The notes: generated by a model not told the origin, from the letters alone. DNA of 32,397 nt from Pseudomonadales bacterium (GCA_016779385.1 JADHNT010000021.1:1-32397), one strand, 5' to 3'; positions 17,291 to 24,753 are shown, counted from the stretch's first letter. Numbers and translations: made by a program.

Positions 17291-18106
17291 ATGACAGAAC
17301 TGGTTACGATTACGGTGGAAGACGGCGTCGCCGACGTGCGTCTGAATCGGGCGGATAAGTACAACGCCCTGTCCCCGGAAATGTTCGCGGCAATCACGGA
17401 AGCGGGGGAGAAGCTGGCGTCTTTGCCCGGCGTGCGTGTGGTGGTGCTGTCCGGGGAAGGCCGTGGCTTCTGTGCCGGCCTCGACTTTTCCAGCTTTAAG
17501 GGCATGGGAGACCGGGAGCGGAAGCCCGGCGCGGAAGCGACGGTGGGCGCGGCCATGAGCGCGGAGTTGCCGGAAAATCACGCCCAGCGCCCGGGTATGG
17601 TCTGGAAGCGCTGCCCGGTCCCGGTAATCTGCGCCCTTCACGGCGTGGCCTTTGGCGGCGGGCTTCAGGTGGCCCTGGGCGCCGATATCCGCATCGCGGC
17701 GCCCGATGCGAAGCTGTCGGTGATGGAAATCAAATGGGGCCTGGTTCCGGACATGGGTCTCACGCAAACGGTGCGGGATCTGATCCGCCTGGACGTGCTG
17801 AAGGAGCTCACCTTTACAGGCCGTGTGCTGTCCGGGAAGGAAGCAGCGGAGCTCGGGCTCGTCACTCGGGTGGCCGACGATCCCCGGGCCGAGGCCTTGG
17901 CCCTGGCCCGGGAAATCGCGGGCAAGAGCCCGGATGCCATTCGCGCCGGCAAGAAACTGTTGGAAGAGAGCTGGCACGCCGAGCCGGCCCACGGTTTGGC
18001 GCTTGAGGCCAGCCTCCAGGGCGGACTCATCGGCAGTCCCAACCAGCTTGAAGCGGTAAAATCGGTCTTTGAGGAACGCCCCGCCCAGTACACTGACGTG
18101 GCCTAA
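17291..18106 (+). CDS. Enoyl-CoA hydratase/isomerase (crotonase) family protein
   Basis: This 271-residue crotonase has the oxyanion-hole segments GEGRGFCAGLDFSS (56-68) and CALHGVAFGGGLQVALGADIRIA (begins about 114), followed by MEIKWGLVPDMG (145-156), where acid/base residues normally lie, and the LTFTGRVLSGKEA helix. The LVPDMG form, without a typical ECH PGxGG stretch, hints at a hydratase/isomerase variant, so the precise reaction is open. Two in-frame ATGs exist at 17285 and 17291. GGAGG at 17279-17283 is 1 nt from the first and 7 nt from the second, so I chose 17291. It probably acts on the CoA thioester made by the upstream transferase. Confidence 0.92.
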   Translation: MTELVTITVEDGVADVRLNRADKYNALSPEMFAAITEAGEKLASLPGVRVVVLSGEGRGFCAGLDFSSFKGMGDRERKPGAEATVGAAMSAELPENHAQRPGMVWKRCPVPVICALHGVAFGGGLQVALGADIRIAAPDAKLSVMEIKWGLVPDMGLTQTVRDLIRLDVLKELTFTGRVLSGKEAAELGLVTRVADDPRAEALALAREIAGKSPDAIRAGKKLLEESWHAEPAHGLALEASLQGGLIGSPNQLEAVKSVFEERPAQYTDVA

Positions 18107-18149
18107 CTTTCCCCGGCAGCCCCCGCTGCCCAGCAAGGAGTCAAGCACT

Positions 18150-19016
18150 ATGAGCATTTCCTTCGACGGTCGTGTTGCCATCGTTACCGGCGCGGGGGGT
18201 GGCCTCGGCCGCTGCCACGCCCTTGATCTGGCCGCCCGGGGCGCCAAGGTGGTGGTGAACGATCTCGGCGGCGCGATGGACGGCACCGGCGGTTCCTCCG
18301 CCGCCGCGGAAGCCGTGGTTGCGGAAATCAAGGCCGCGGGCGGGGAAGCCATCGCCAACGGCGGCAGCGTGTCCGATCCCGCTGGCGCCCAGTCCATGGT
18401 CGATGACGCGATGAAGGCCTGGGGCCGGGTGGATATCCTCATCAATAACGCTGGCATCCTGCGGGATAAGACCTTTACGAAGGTCACCATCGAAGACTTC
18501 CAGGCCGTGGTGGACGTGCACCTCATGGGCGCCATGATGGTCACGAAGGCCGTGTGGCCCATCATGAAGGCGCAGAACTTCGGCCGCATTGTCATGACCA
18601 CCTCCCCCTCCGGCCTCTTCGGTAACTTTGGGCAGACCAACTACGGCGCTGCCAAGCTGGGCCTCGTGGGCTTCATGAACACCCTGAAAATTGAGGGGGC
18701 GAAAAACAATATCCACACCAACGCCATCGCCCCCGTTGCGTTGACGCGGATGACGGAAAACCTCATCCCCGAGGAAGCGGGCAAGAACCTTGGCCCCGAG
18801 CTCATCACCCCGGCGGTGACCTTCCTCTGCAGCGACGACGCCCCGAACGGCGTGGTGGTGCAGGCTGCCGGGGGGAATTTCTCCGTGGCCGCCATCGTGG
18901 AGAACACCGGGGCCAGCCTTGGCCCCGACGCCAAGGCGGAGGATGTGGCCGCGGCTTGGTCCCAGGTCACGGACCTCACCGGGGCGAAGCAGCGCAACAT
19001 GCTGCAGCTCGGCTAG
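18150..19016 (+). CDS. HSD17B4/MFE-2-like (3R)-hydroxyacyl-CoA dehydrogenase, SDR family
   Basis: This 288-residue SDR resembles the dehydrogenase unit of peroxisomal multifunctional enzyme 2. It has TGAGGGLG at 13-20, the NDLGGAMDGTGGSS cofactor-specificity segment (38-50, aspartate D38 for NAD), NNAGILRDKTF from 99, and catalytic Y165/K169 in GNFGQTNYGAAKLG. The family oxidises (3R)-hydroxyacyl-CoA to 3-ketoacyl-CoA, and several members act on branched or sterol side-chain CoA esters. An upstream in-frame ATG at 18069 lies inside the crotonase gene; AAGGAG at 18135-18140 supports ATG 18150 instead. With the crotonase 43 bp upstream it would form two successive beta-oxidation steps. Confidence 0.93.
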   Translation: MSISFDGRVAIVTGAGGGLGRCHALDLAARGAKVVVNDLGGAMDGTGGSSAAAEAVVAEIKAAGGEAIANGGSVSDPAGAQSMVDDAMKAWGRVDILINNAGILRDKTFTKVTIEDFQAVVDVHLMGAMMVTKAVWPIMKAQNFGRIVMTTSPSGLFGNFGQTNYGAAKLGLVGFMNTLKIEGAKNNIHTNAIAPVALTRMTENLIPEEAGKNLGPELITPAVTFLCSDDAPNGVVVQAAGGNFSVAAIVENTGASLGPDAKAEDVAAAWSQVTDLTGAKQRNMLQLG

Positions 19017-19028
19017 GGCTTCGCGCCT

Positions 19029-19214
19029 ATGATGGCTCTCCTGCTGGGGCTTGTGCTGGCGGTGGTGCTTGGGGGGAGCCTATGGCTCCTCCTGGGCATG
19101 CGCCTGCGCCCCACGGGGGACCCTCGCCAGGACGAAATTGTTTCCGTGCTCGCCTACGTGGCCCTGGCTTTCCCCTTCACCTTCGCGGCGGTCTTCTTCG
19201 GCTTAGCTCGCTAG
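19029..19214 (+). CDS. Small two-helix membrane protein, unknown
   Basis: This 61-residue frame encodes two hydrophobic segments (about 2-24 and 40-58) joined by a short polar loop (RLRPTGDPRQDE). It starts 12 bp after the dehydrogenase stop on the same strand and ends 21 bp before the next methyltransferase. Its clean fit between genes and its helix-loop-helix pattern support it as real, although no good Shine-Dalgarno is visible and ATG 19032 is equally possible. No family is recognised. Confidence 0.55.
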   Translation: MMALLLGLVLAVVLGGSLWLLLGMRLRPTGDPRQDEIVSVLAYVALAFPFTFAAVFFGLAR

Positions 19215-19235
19215 GGCCTTTCGTGGCAGGTTTTT

Positions 19236-19871
19236 ATGCATCCCCTACCCCTTGATCCGGAATCCGTGAAGGGCTTTATGCCCGCTTCCGAAGGCGCGGA
19301 GCTCTATCGCGCCGTTAGCTTGTCCCCGCCAGCCTTGCCCTGCCTAGAGATTGGCAGCTATTGCGGAAAATCGACGATCTACCTCGGCGCCGCCTGCCAG
19401 CGCAGCGGCCGGGTGCTCTTCGCCGTGGATCATCACGCGGGATCGGAGGAGCACCAGCCCGGAGAGGGGTACTTTGATCTGGAGCTGGCCACGGCGGACG
19501 GGCGGGGGGTGGATACCTTTGGCGCCTTTCGCCGCACTCTCCGGGCGGCGGCCCTCGAGGACACGGTGGTGCCCATCGTGGCCCCCTCAGCCGTGGCGGC
19601 CCGGGCCTGGGCCACGCCCCTGGGGCTCCTGTTCATCGACGGCGGCCACAGCCGGGCGGCCGCACAGGCCGACTATGCCGGCTGGGTGCCCAAGCTCGCC
19701 CCCGGCGGTATTTTGCTTATTCACGATATTTTTCCGAACCCTGCCGACGGGGGCCGGCCTCCCTATGAGCTGTGGTGCCAGGCTCAGGAGAGCGGAGACT
19801 TTGAGGTCCTCGGGCTCTTTGAGACCCTCGGCATGCTTCGGAAGCGGTCGCCTTCCAGCGCCGGCGCCTGA
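19236..19871 (+). CDS. Class I SAM-dependent methyltransferase (Methyltransf_24 type)
   Basis: This 211-residue class I methyltransferase has SAM motif I as LEIGSYCGKST (37-47), an acidic end to beta-2 (FAVDHH), and the LLFIDGGHSRAAAQADYAGW / LAPGGILLIHDIF segments of the Methyltransf_24 family. That family commonly accompanies glycosyltransferases and modifies sugars or small molecules. Its last 88 bp overlap, tail to tail, the 3' end of the minus-strand alpha/alpha-barrel gene. The overlap makes the C-terminal RSPSSAGA region of doubtful functional value. Because its neighbours are the GT4 cassette, it may serve the same pathway although it lies on the opposite strand. Confidence 0.85.
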   Translation: MHPLPLDPESVKGFMPASEGAELYRAVSLSPPALPCLEIGSYCGKSTIYLGAACQRSGRVLFAVDHHAGSEEHQPGEGYFDLELATADGRGVDTFGAFRRTLRAAALEDTVVPIVAPSAVAARAWATPLGLLFIDGGHSRAAAQADYAGWVPKLAPGGILLIHDIFPNPADGGRPPYELWCQAQESGDFEVLGLFETLGMLRKRSPSSAGA

Positions 19872-20896
19872 AAGGCGCCGGTGAGCAGGCGCGCGGCGCC
19901 CGTGCTTTCCGTTAGGGCATCGGCGGCCAGCAAAATCGCCCCTGCGGTCCAGGTGGGCTGCTCCTCGGGCCAGAGCACTTTTTCCACAAATTGATAGCCA
20001 GTCCAGTAGGCCCCGTCGGCGGTGCGCCAGTCGTGTAGGCCGCTGAATAGCTCCGCGGCGCGCTGGCGCTGCCCCGTGGCCAGGAGGGCCAGGGTCAGCT
20101 CGCAGGTTTCCGCGAGGGTGACCCAGGGTTGATCGGCGACGCAGCGACAGCCGAGCCCCGGCTCCACGAATTCATGCCAGCGCGCGGCAAGCCGGGCTTT
20201 TCCTGCTTCCGGCGACAGCACGCCCGTGAGCACGGGGTAGAACCAGTCCATGGAGAAGCGCGCCTTGCTCTCCCAGGTGCGATCAAAGCGCTCGGGGCGC
20301 TCCCGAAGGGCCACCCCCAAGCGCTTTCGCGCTGCCCCATAGGGCGCGGGGTCGTCGCCCACCAGCGCCGCCAGGGCCTCGGCGCACTCGAGGCTCTTAA
20401 AGATGGATGCGCAGCCCGTCACCAGGGCGTCATCGCAGATCTCCCCCACCTCGTTCCGGGCCCAGGCGATGTCTCCTTCTGGGCTTTGCAGCGCCAGGAC
20501 CCAGGCCAGGGCGCGCCGCGCCATGGGCCAGAAGCGTTTTACCGTGGGGAGATCCTTCGCGCACAGGAAGAAGTGATAGAGCGCCGTGGCGCCGTAGGCT
20601 ACGAAGTTGCTCTCCGCCCGGGGCGTGGAGGGGGTGCCGTCGCTGGCGAAGGTGGCGGGCCAGCTGCCGTCTGCACGTTGCGTGGCCTCGAGCCAGGCAA
20701 AGGCCGCCCGGGCCTCCTCAAAAGCGCCTCCGATGGCAAGGCCCATGGCGCTTTCCAAGTGATCCCAGGGGTCGATCTTGCCCTCGGGAAACCAGGGGAT
20801 GGCGCCGCTACTCAGCTGGCACCGGGCGATGTAGTTCACCGTGGGGCGGAGGAGCGCTTCGGGAAATCGCCCCTGGGTTAGCAGTACGCGGCTCAT
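19784..20896 (-). CDS. Alpha/alpha-barrel (prenyltransferase/six-hairpin-like) protein of unknown function
   Basis: This 370-residue predicted alpha/alpha-toroid has four spaced Q/R-x3-G-x3-W-like repeats: QLSSGAIPW (27-35), QRADGSW (73-79), QSPEGDIAW (137-145) and RTADGAYW (291-298). Such repeats occur in terpene-cyclase/protein-prenyltransferase and six-hairpin glycosidase folds. I see neither a DxDD cyclase motif nor Zn ligands of a prenyltransferase beta subunit, so no activity should be assumed. The conserved-looking DPWDHLESAMGL block near 42-53 may be functional. The ATG overlaps the upstream methyltransferase stop (ATGA). The last 29 or so residues, a basic SKSP-rich tail, are encoded inside the convergent methyltransferase gene. 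Confidence 0.75.
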   Translation of the reverse strand: MSRVLLTQGRFPEALLRPTVNYIARCQLSSGAIPWFPEGKIDPWDHLESAMGLAIGGAFEEARAAFAWLEATQRADGSWPATFASDGTPSTPRAESNFVAYGATALYHFFLCAKDLPTVKRFWPMARRALAWVLALQSPEGDIAWARNEVGEICDDALVTGCASIFKSLECAEALAALVGDDPAPYGAARKRLGVALRERPERFDRTWESKARFSMDWFYPVLTGVLSPEAGKARLAARWHEFVEPGLGCRCVADQPWVTLAETCELTLALLATGQRQRAAELFSGLHDWRTADGAYWTGYQFVEKVLWPEEQPTWTAGAILLAADALTESTGAARLLTGAFQAPALEGDRFRSMPRVSKSPRTSKSPLS

Positions 20897-21615
20897 GGCA
20901 TGGGTCTGCGGAAGTGGTAGACGACGCTTTTTCCGAGCACGGGATTCAGCCAGCGCTCTAGCGTTCGGGTCAGGGGCGGGGCTTCTAGGAGATCCCACAG
21001 CAAAAGCCGGTGCCAGAGGCGCACGGGCCAAGCCTCCGTAGCGGCGTCGTCCCCGCCAAAGAGGCAGCGCAGCCACCAGTAGGGTACGTGCAAGGCATGG
21101 GCGCCGTAGCGTTCCTCGAAGCGCAGGCCCGCGCGCTCCGCGGCCCGCTGAAGCACTGGTTCCTCAAAGATCCGGATATGGCCCCCCTCGGCCTCGTGAT
21201 AGGCGTCGGAGAGGGCCCAGCAAATTTTCTCCGGCCAGGCCCGGGGGACGCTTAGGGCCACCCAGCCGCCGGGGCGGACGACGCGCACGATCTCCGCGAT
21301 GGCGGTCTCATAGGGGAAAATGTGTTCGAGCACTTCGGAGCAGAGGACCCCGTCAAAACTGCCGTCCTCAAAGGAAAGATCGAGGGCGCTGCCCTTCAGG
21401 AACGTGATGGGGGGCAGGGCGCCGTGACCGCTCTCGAAATCCTGTTGGCGCTGCCGGGCCGTGGCCAGATCCTTTTCTGCAAGGTCTACCCCCACCACCT
21501 GAACCGCGCCCTGGTAGGCGGCGGAAAGGCAATGGCGCCCCTCCCCGCAGCCGACGTCCAGCACCCGCTGCCCTGCCAGGGGCAGGCGGGAGAAGTCGAT
21601 GGTGTCCATGCTCAT
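20893..21615 (-). CDS. Class I SAM-dependent methyltransferase (Methyltransf_11 type)
   Basis: This 240-residue class I methyltransferase has motif I VLDVGCGEG at 18-26, VVGVDLAEKDL for the SAM ribose contact, and the LCSEVLEHI block typical of Methyltransf_11/UbiE-like enzymes. A C-terminal region rich in Trp and Leu (YWWLRCLF, LWHRLLLWDLL) may bind a lipid or membrane. The frame opens at 21639, but ATG 21615 overlaps the glycosyltransferase stop as ATGA with GGAG upstream, matching the pattern throughout this window. It is flanked by a GT4 enzyme and an alpha/alpha-barrel protein. The methyl acceptor is probably a glycan or glycolipid product of that cassette; this is inference. Confidence 0.85.
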   Translation of the reverse strand: MSMDTIDFSRLPLAGQRVLDVGCGEGRHCLSAAYQGAVQVVGVDLAEKDLATARQRQQDFESGHGALPPITFLKGSALDLSFEDGSFDGVLCSEVLEHIFPYETAIAEIVRVVRPGGWVALSVPRAWPEKICWALSDAYHEAEGGHIRIFEEPVLQRAAERAGLRFEERYGAHALHVPYWWLRCLFGGDDAATEAWPVRLWHRLLLWDLLEAPPLTRTLERWLNPVLGKSVVYHFRRPMP

Positions 21616-22895
21616 GGTGAGCTTGACTCCTGATAGCACTGGACCATGGCGGCCCCGGCGCGGGCCCAGGAAAACTGCTCGAGGGCGCGGCTTCGGCCCC
21701 GGGCCCCTAGGCCTAGGCGGAGCTCCGGCGCTTTCAGGAGCTGATCAATGGCGTGGGCCAGGGCGGCGCTATCCCCCGGGGGCACGGTAAGCCCCGCATC
21801 GCCCACCACTTCCCCCAGGGCACCGCCGGTGCTTGAGACCAGGGGCGTACCGCAGGCCATGGCCTCCGCCGCGGGGAAGCCAAACCCTTCATAAAGGGAG
21901 GGCACCACGGCCAGGGTGGCCTCGGCGTAGCGCTGGCGCAGCGCTGCCTCGGAGAGGCCCGCTTCGAAGGTAACCGCCTCGCCCAGTCCCAGGGCCCGGA
22001 GCCGCGCGCCGGTGGGTCCGTCGGGATTGAGCTTGCCGATCACCCGGAGCATCACCGTGGGATGGCTTTTCCGCAGCGTGTCGAGGGCGTCGAGAAGCAC
22101 GGTTAGCCCCTTCAGGGGCTGGTCGGCGCTGGCCACGGTGAGGAGCGTGGCTGGGGCCCGGGGAACCTCCGGGAGTGGCGACCAGCGCGTACTGTCCACG
22201 CCGTTGTGCACCACCTTGATCCGCCCGGCAGGGATGCGGAAGGCCTCGGCGATGGCGTCTCGGGACGCCGCGGAAACCGTCACCAGATGCTTTAGCTGGG
22301 GGACCACCCGCTCCTGCATGCGCAGGAAATGGTGCCAGCGCCGCACGAGGAGCCTGCCCTTCCAATCCGTTTGCTGATCTAGGGCCAGGGCGAGGTCCCG
22401 CTGAATGGGGTGGTGAATCGTGGTCACCAGGGGCACGCCCCAGCGCTGAAGCGCCAGCACCCCGGGAGCGAGAGTTTGATTGTCGTGGACCACGTCGTAG
22501 GGATTGCCGTGCTCGAGGAAGTGCGCCTTGAGGCGCTGCCCGAAGGTGTAGGGCTCGGGGAAGCCGCCGGTGAGCATGCTGAAGTACTCAAAGAGATCGG
22601 GGGCAGAGCGGAAGTGCTTCCAGCGTAGGGCGGTGACGTGATTTGGCGTCGCAAAGAGATCGAGGCTGGGAATCTTGATGAGCCGAACGCCTTCGTCCAG
22701 CTCCGGGTAGGGCGGGCCAGAGATGACGTCCACGGCGTGACCGAGGTTTCGCAGGGCGCGAGATAGGGAGGCGAGATATATGCCTTGGCCGCCGCTGTGG
22801 GGCGCGCTCCGGTAGCCCAAAAGGGCAATACGCAAGGGGCGCTCGGGGTGCGGGAGGGCCCTCGCCCCGGGGGCGTTGTCCATGGTTTGGGTCAT
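21612..22895 (-). CDS. GT4 family glycosyltransferase
   Basis: This 427-residue GT-B enzyme has the N-terminal glycine loop SGGQGIY at 34-40, HDN and TIHHP in the acceptor domain (137-163), VVHNGVD at 228-234 opening the donor domain, and the E-x7-E retaining motif at E336 and E344 in YEGFGFPAAEAMACGTP. No signal peptide is present; it should act at the cytoplasmic face of the membrane using a nucleotide sugar. It is first in a three-gene run coupled by ATGA overlaps, transcribed away from metR. ATG 22883 is an alternative start, and neither has a strong Shine-Dalgarno. The sugar donor and acceptor are not predictable from the sequence. Confidence 0.92.
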   Translation of the reverse strand: MTQTMDNAPGARALPHPERPLRIALLGYRSAPHSGGQGIYLASLSRALRNLGHAVDVISGPPYPELDEGVRLIKIPSLDLFATPNHVTALRWKHFRSAPDLFEYFSMLTGGFPEPYTFGQRLKAHFLEHGNPYDVVHDNQTLAPGVLALQRWGVPLVTTIHHPIQRDLALALDQQTDWKGRLLVRRWHHFLRMQERVVPQLKHLVTVSAASRDAIAEAFRIPAGRIKVVHNGVDSTRWSPLPEVPRAPATLLTVASADQPLKGLTVLLDALDTLRKSHPTVMLRVIGKLNPDGPTGARLRALGLGEAVTFEAGLSEAALRQRYAEATLAVVPSLYEGFGFPAAEAMACGTPLVSSTGGALGEVVGDAGLTVPPGDSAALAHAIDQLLKAPELRLGLGARGRSRALEQFSWARAGAAMVQCYQESSSP

Positions 22896-23068
22896 GGCCA
22901 GCTCGTTTCGCGTTCACGGGGCCCGTAAAGCGTGGGGCTTTAGCGGGCGTGGGGTCCCCGGCGGCAATGCCAAGTGGCTGAAGTGTAAAGGCCTTGAGGG
23001 CGTTCTGCATCGTTTCAAGCTATTAAAAAACGTATAGTGAAGCTCTGCCTTCCATGAGGGGCCTTCAT
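22896..23068. promoter_or_regulatory. Divergent promoter region between the GT4 cassette and metR
   Basis: This 173-bp gap contains an A+T-rich core near 23012-23038 that stands out from its surroundings. TATAGT at 23033-23038 is one base from the -10 consensus and faces metR, but no convincing -35 precedes it. CTTGA (22993-22997) and TCAAG (23015-23019) form a short dyad. I did not find a clean TGAA-N5-TTCA MetR box, so autoregulation is unproven. Confidence 0.35.
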
Positions 23069-23998
23069 ATGAGCCGCTTGGAACTTCGTCATCTCGCTAC
23101 CCTGGTGGCGCTCCGCGACGCGGGAAGCTTGGTGGATGCGGCGGAGCGCGTGAACCTCACCCAGTCTGCCCTATCCCACCAGCTCAAGGCCCTGGAGGAG
23201 CGCCTTGGCACGCCGCTTTTCGAACGCAAGAGTCGTCCGGTGCGCTTTACCCCCCCGGGGGCCAGGCTTTTGGCCGCCGCGGATCGGGTCCTGCCGGAGC
23301 TGGCGGCGGCGGAACGGGATTTAGCTCGCCTCGCCGGGGGCGCGACGGGGCGCCTGTTCATGGCACTCGATTGCCATAGCTGCTTCGACTGGTTGCTGCC
23401 TGCCATCGAGGCCTACCGGGACCGTTGGCCCGATATCGAGCTCGATCTATCCACGGCCTTTGGCTTCAATCCGCTACCGGCGCTGCTCCGGGGAGACCTG
23501 GACCTCGTCATCACCTCCGATCCCGTGGTCCAGGAAGGGATCAGCTACGTGCCCCTGTTCCGCTATGAGGCGGTGCTCGCCGTGAAGCCTGACCATCTGC
23601 TCACCCGGGAAGTACCGCTGACGCCGGAGGCGGTGGCGGCTTACGCCCTCATTACCTACCCCGTGGATCTCGATCGCCTCGATATCTATACGCGCTTCTT
23701 TAACCCCGCCGGGGTAGCGCCGGAGCGGCGCCGCACGGCGGAGCTCACCCCCATGATTGTGCAGCTCGTGGCCAGCGGCCGCGGCGTGGCCTGCCTGCCC
23801 AACTGGGCGCTGGCGGAGTACGTCGAGCGGGGCTTGGTGATGGCGCTATCGCTGGGGGAAGACGGGGTATGGCCGGTACTTTATGCAGCCATCCGTTCCG
23901 AACAGGCGGAAACGCCCTTCATGACCGCCTTCTGCGAGACTGCTGTGCGCACGTGCTTTGAGCGCCTCGTCGGCATTCGTCCGGCGCCCAAAGCCTAG
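23069..23998 (+). CDS. metR: MetR-type LysR regulator of methionine biosynthesis
   Basis: This 309-residue LTTR aligns along its length with E. coli MetR as I recall it: ELRHLATLVALRDAGSL, NLTQSALSHQLKALEERLG (HTH), FERKSRPVRFTPPG, the effector-domain ALDCHSCFDWLLPAIE, GDLDLVITSD, and ITYPVDLDRLDIYTRFFNPAGV. MetR activates methionine and folate-linked genes with homocysteine as co-regulator. An in-frame ATG at 23054 is possible, but GAGGGG seven bases before ATG 23069 and the MetR-like N terminus favour the later start. No metE, metH or metF lies beside it, so its targets are elsewhere. The Cys/Met-type PLP gene at 8547 is the only related gene in the window. Confidence 0.92.
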   Translation: MSRLELRHLATLVALRDAGSLVDAAERVNLTQSALSHQLKALEERLGTPLFERKSRPVRFTPPGARLLAAADRVLPELAAAERDLARLAGGATGRLFMALDCHSCFDWLLPAIEAYRDRWPDIELDLSTAFGFNPLPALLRGDLDLVITSDPVVQEGISYVPLFRYEAVLAVKPDHLLTREVPLTPEAVAAYALITYPVDLDRLDIYTRFFNPAGVAPERRRTAELTPMIVQLVASGRGVACLPNWALAEYVERGLVMALSLGEDGVWPVLYAAIRSEQAETPFMTAFCETAVRTCFERLVGIRPAPKA

Positions 23999-24007
23999 CC
24001 GGCGCGC

Positions 24008-24613
24008 CTAGGGAACGAGGGGCGTCTCCGTCCAGCCCTCGGCGCTGCGCTGATAAGCCATGCGTTCATGGGACCGGTCCCGGTGCAGGGTCAGCTGCTC
24101 CATCCCCGTTAGGGCCAGGCGAACCCCGCTAGCATGTGCTGGCCTGGGCAAATCGCCATCGGCCACCGCAGCCCATTTTGCAGCTACCGCCGCTTGGGTC
24201 TCCGCGAGGCGCGCAGCGGTGACCGGCGTGCTCTGCCCAAGGCGCGTTTGCACGTGATCGGACACCTTCGCCGGCCGGGGTTTCCGCGGCCAGTGGGTGT
24301 CGAGCACGGCGTCGGTGAGGGGCGTCGCCGTGCCCCAGAGGCGCCACTGGCGCTGGAGGCTCGGAAACCACAGGGCGAGGGCTAGCCGGTCATCCTTAGC
24401 GAGGGCCTGGCCCTTGGGAGACTGGTCGCTAAAGAACAGGCCCCAGCTATCCTCGAGGTCCCGGAGCACCAGGGTGCGCACGGCCACCGGGGCGTCGCCG
24501 ATCCCGATGGTGGCGAACCAGCACAGCTCGGCGTTGGGATCCCCCGCGGCCCGGGCGGCAGCGCGATCGGCGCGAAGGGCTACCTCGGGGGTAGAAGCCG
24601 CTTCGCGGCTCAG
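24008..24613 (-). CDS. PdxH-like (pyridoxamine 5'-phosphate oxidase family) flavoprotein with a probable CTG start
   Basis: The protein matches the PNPOx split-barrel. The N-terminal strand DPNAELCWFATIGIGDAPVAVRTLVLRD begins at 25 (given here in parts: DPNAELCWF, then AVRTLVLRD), GKAERL-like WGTATPL follows mid-protein, and the C-terminal RSHERMAYQRSAEGWTETPLVP resembles the PdxH RLHDR...YxR...W...RLAP ending. No ATG, GTG or TTG precedes that essential first strand before an in-frame stop. The only well-placed initiator is CTG at 24613, eight bases after AGGAG and overlapping the upstream stop as CTGA. Starting there gives 201 residues; starting at GTG 24487 would delete the first strand. 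It probably binds FMN; whether it makes pyridoxal phosphate is unknown. Confidence 0.8.
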   Translation of the reverse strand: MSREAASTPEVALRADRAAARAAGDPNAELCWFATIGIGDAPVAVRTLVLRDLEDSWGLFFSDQSPKGQALAKDDRLALALWFPSLQRQWRLWGTATPLTDAVLDTHWPRKPRPAKVSDHVQTRLGQSTPVTAARLAETQAAVAAKWAAVADGDLPRPAHASGVRLALTGMEQLTLHRDRSHERMAYQRSAEGWTETPLVP

Positions 24614-24753
24614 TCGTCCTGCTCCTGGCGGCGCAGCTCGGCAACGTCGCGCTGAATTTCACTCAGGCGGAAGACGATATCGGGAAGCTGATCGGTGATC
24701 CGCCACAGCAGGTAGGCGATGGCGAGCAGCACGAGAAAGGACAGAAAGGACAT
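24610..24753 (-). CDS. 47-residue single-pass membrane protein
   Basis: This small protein has one N-terminal membrane helix (SFLSFLVLLAIAYLLWRI) followed by a charged, probably helical tail (LSEIQRDVAELRRQEQDD) that could form a short coiled coil on the cytoplasmic side. AAGGAG six bases before ATG 24753 is strong, so translation here is credible; the longer frame from 24798 lacks support. Its stop overlaps the CTG of the PdxH-like gene by 4 nt, suggesting that this little gene drives translation of that flavoprotein. Family unknown. Confidence 0.75.
   Translation of the reverse strand: MSFLSFLVLLAIAYLLWRITDQLPDIVFRLSEIQRDVAELRRQEQDD

Noticed and set aside
17273-18640. A 455-codon minus-strand open frame antisense to the crotonase and dehydrogenase genes
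   Set aside because: It is a shadow frame from the G+C-rich third-position pattern of two well-recognised plus-strand genes. It shows no family resemblance, and its translation is dominated by Pro, Arg, Ala and Thr low-complexity sequence.
20129-20881. A 250-codon plus-strand frame opposite the barrel gene
   Set aside because: It has no recognisable motif, and the minus-strand frame has clear repeats and operon coupling, so this is a complement shadow.
20897-21076. 60-residue extension of the alpha/alpha-barrel protein
   Set aside because: It overlaps the methyltransferase in another frame and reads as low-complexity Arg/Ala/Pro; ATG 20896 is coupled to the methyltransferase stop.
22896-23068. 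MetR box upstream of metR
   Set aside because: Several TGAA and TTCA tetramers occur, but none are arranged as TGAA-N5-TTCA, so I do not claim a site.
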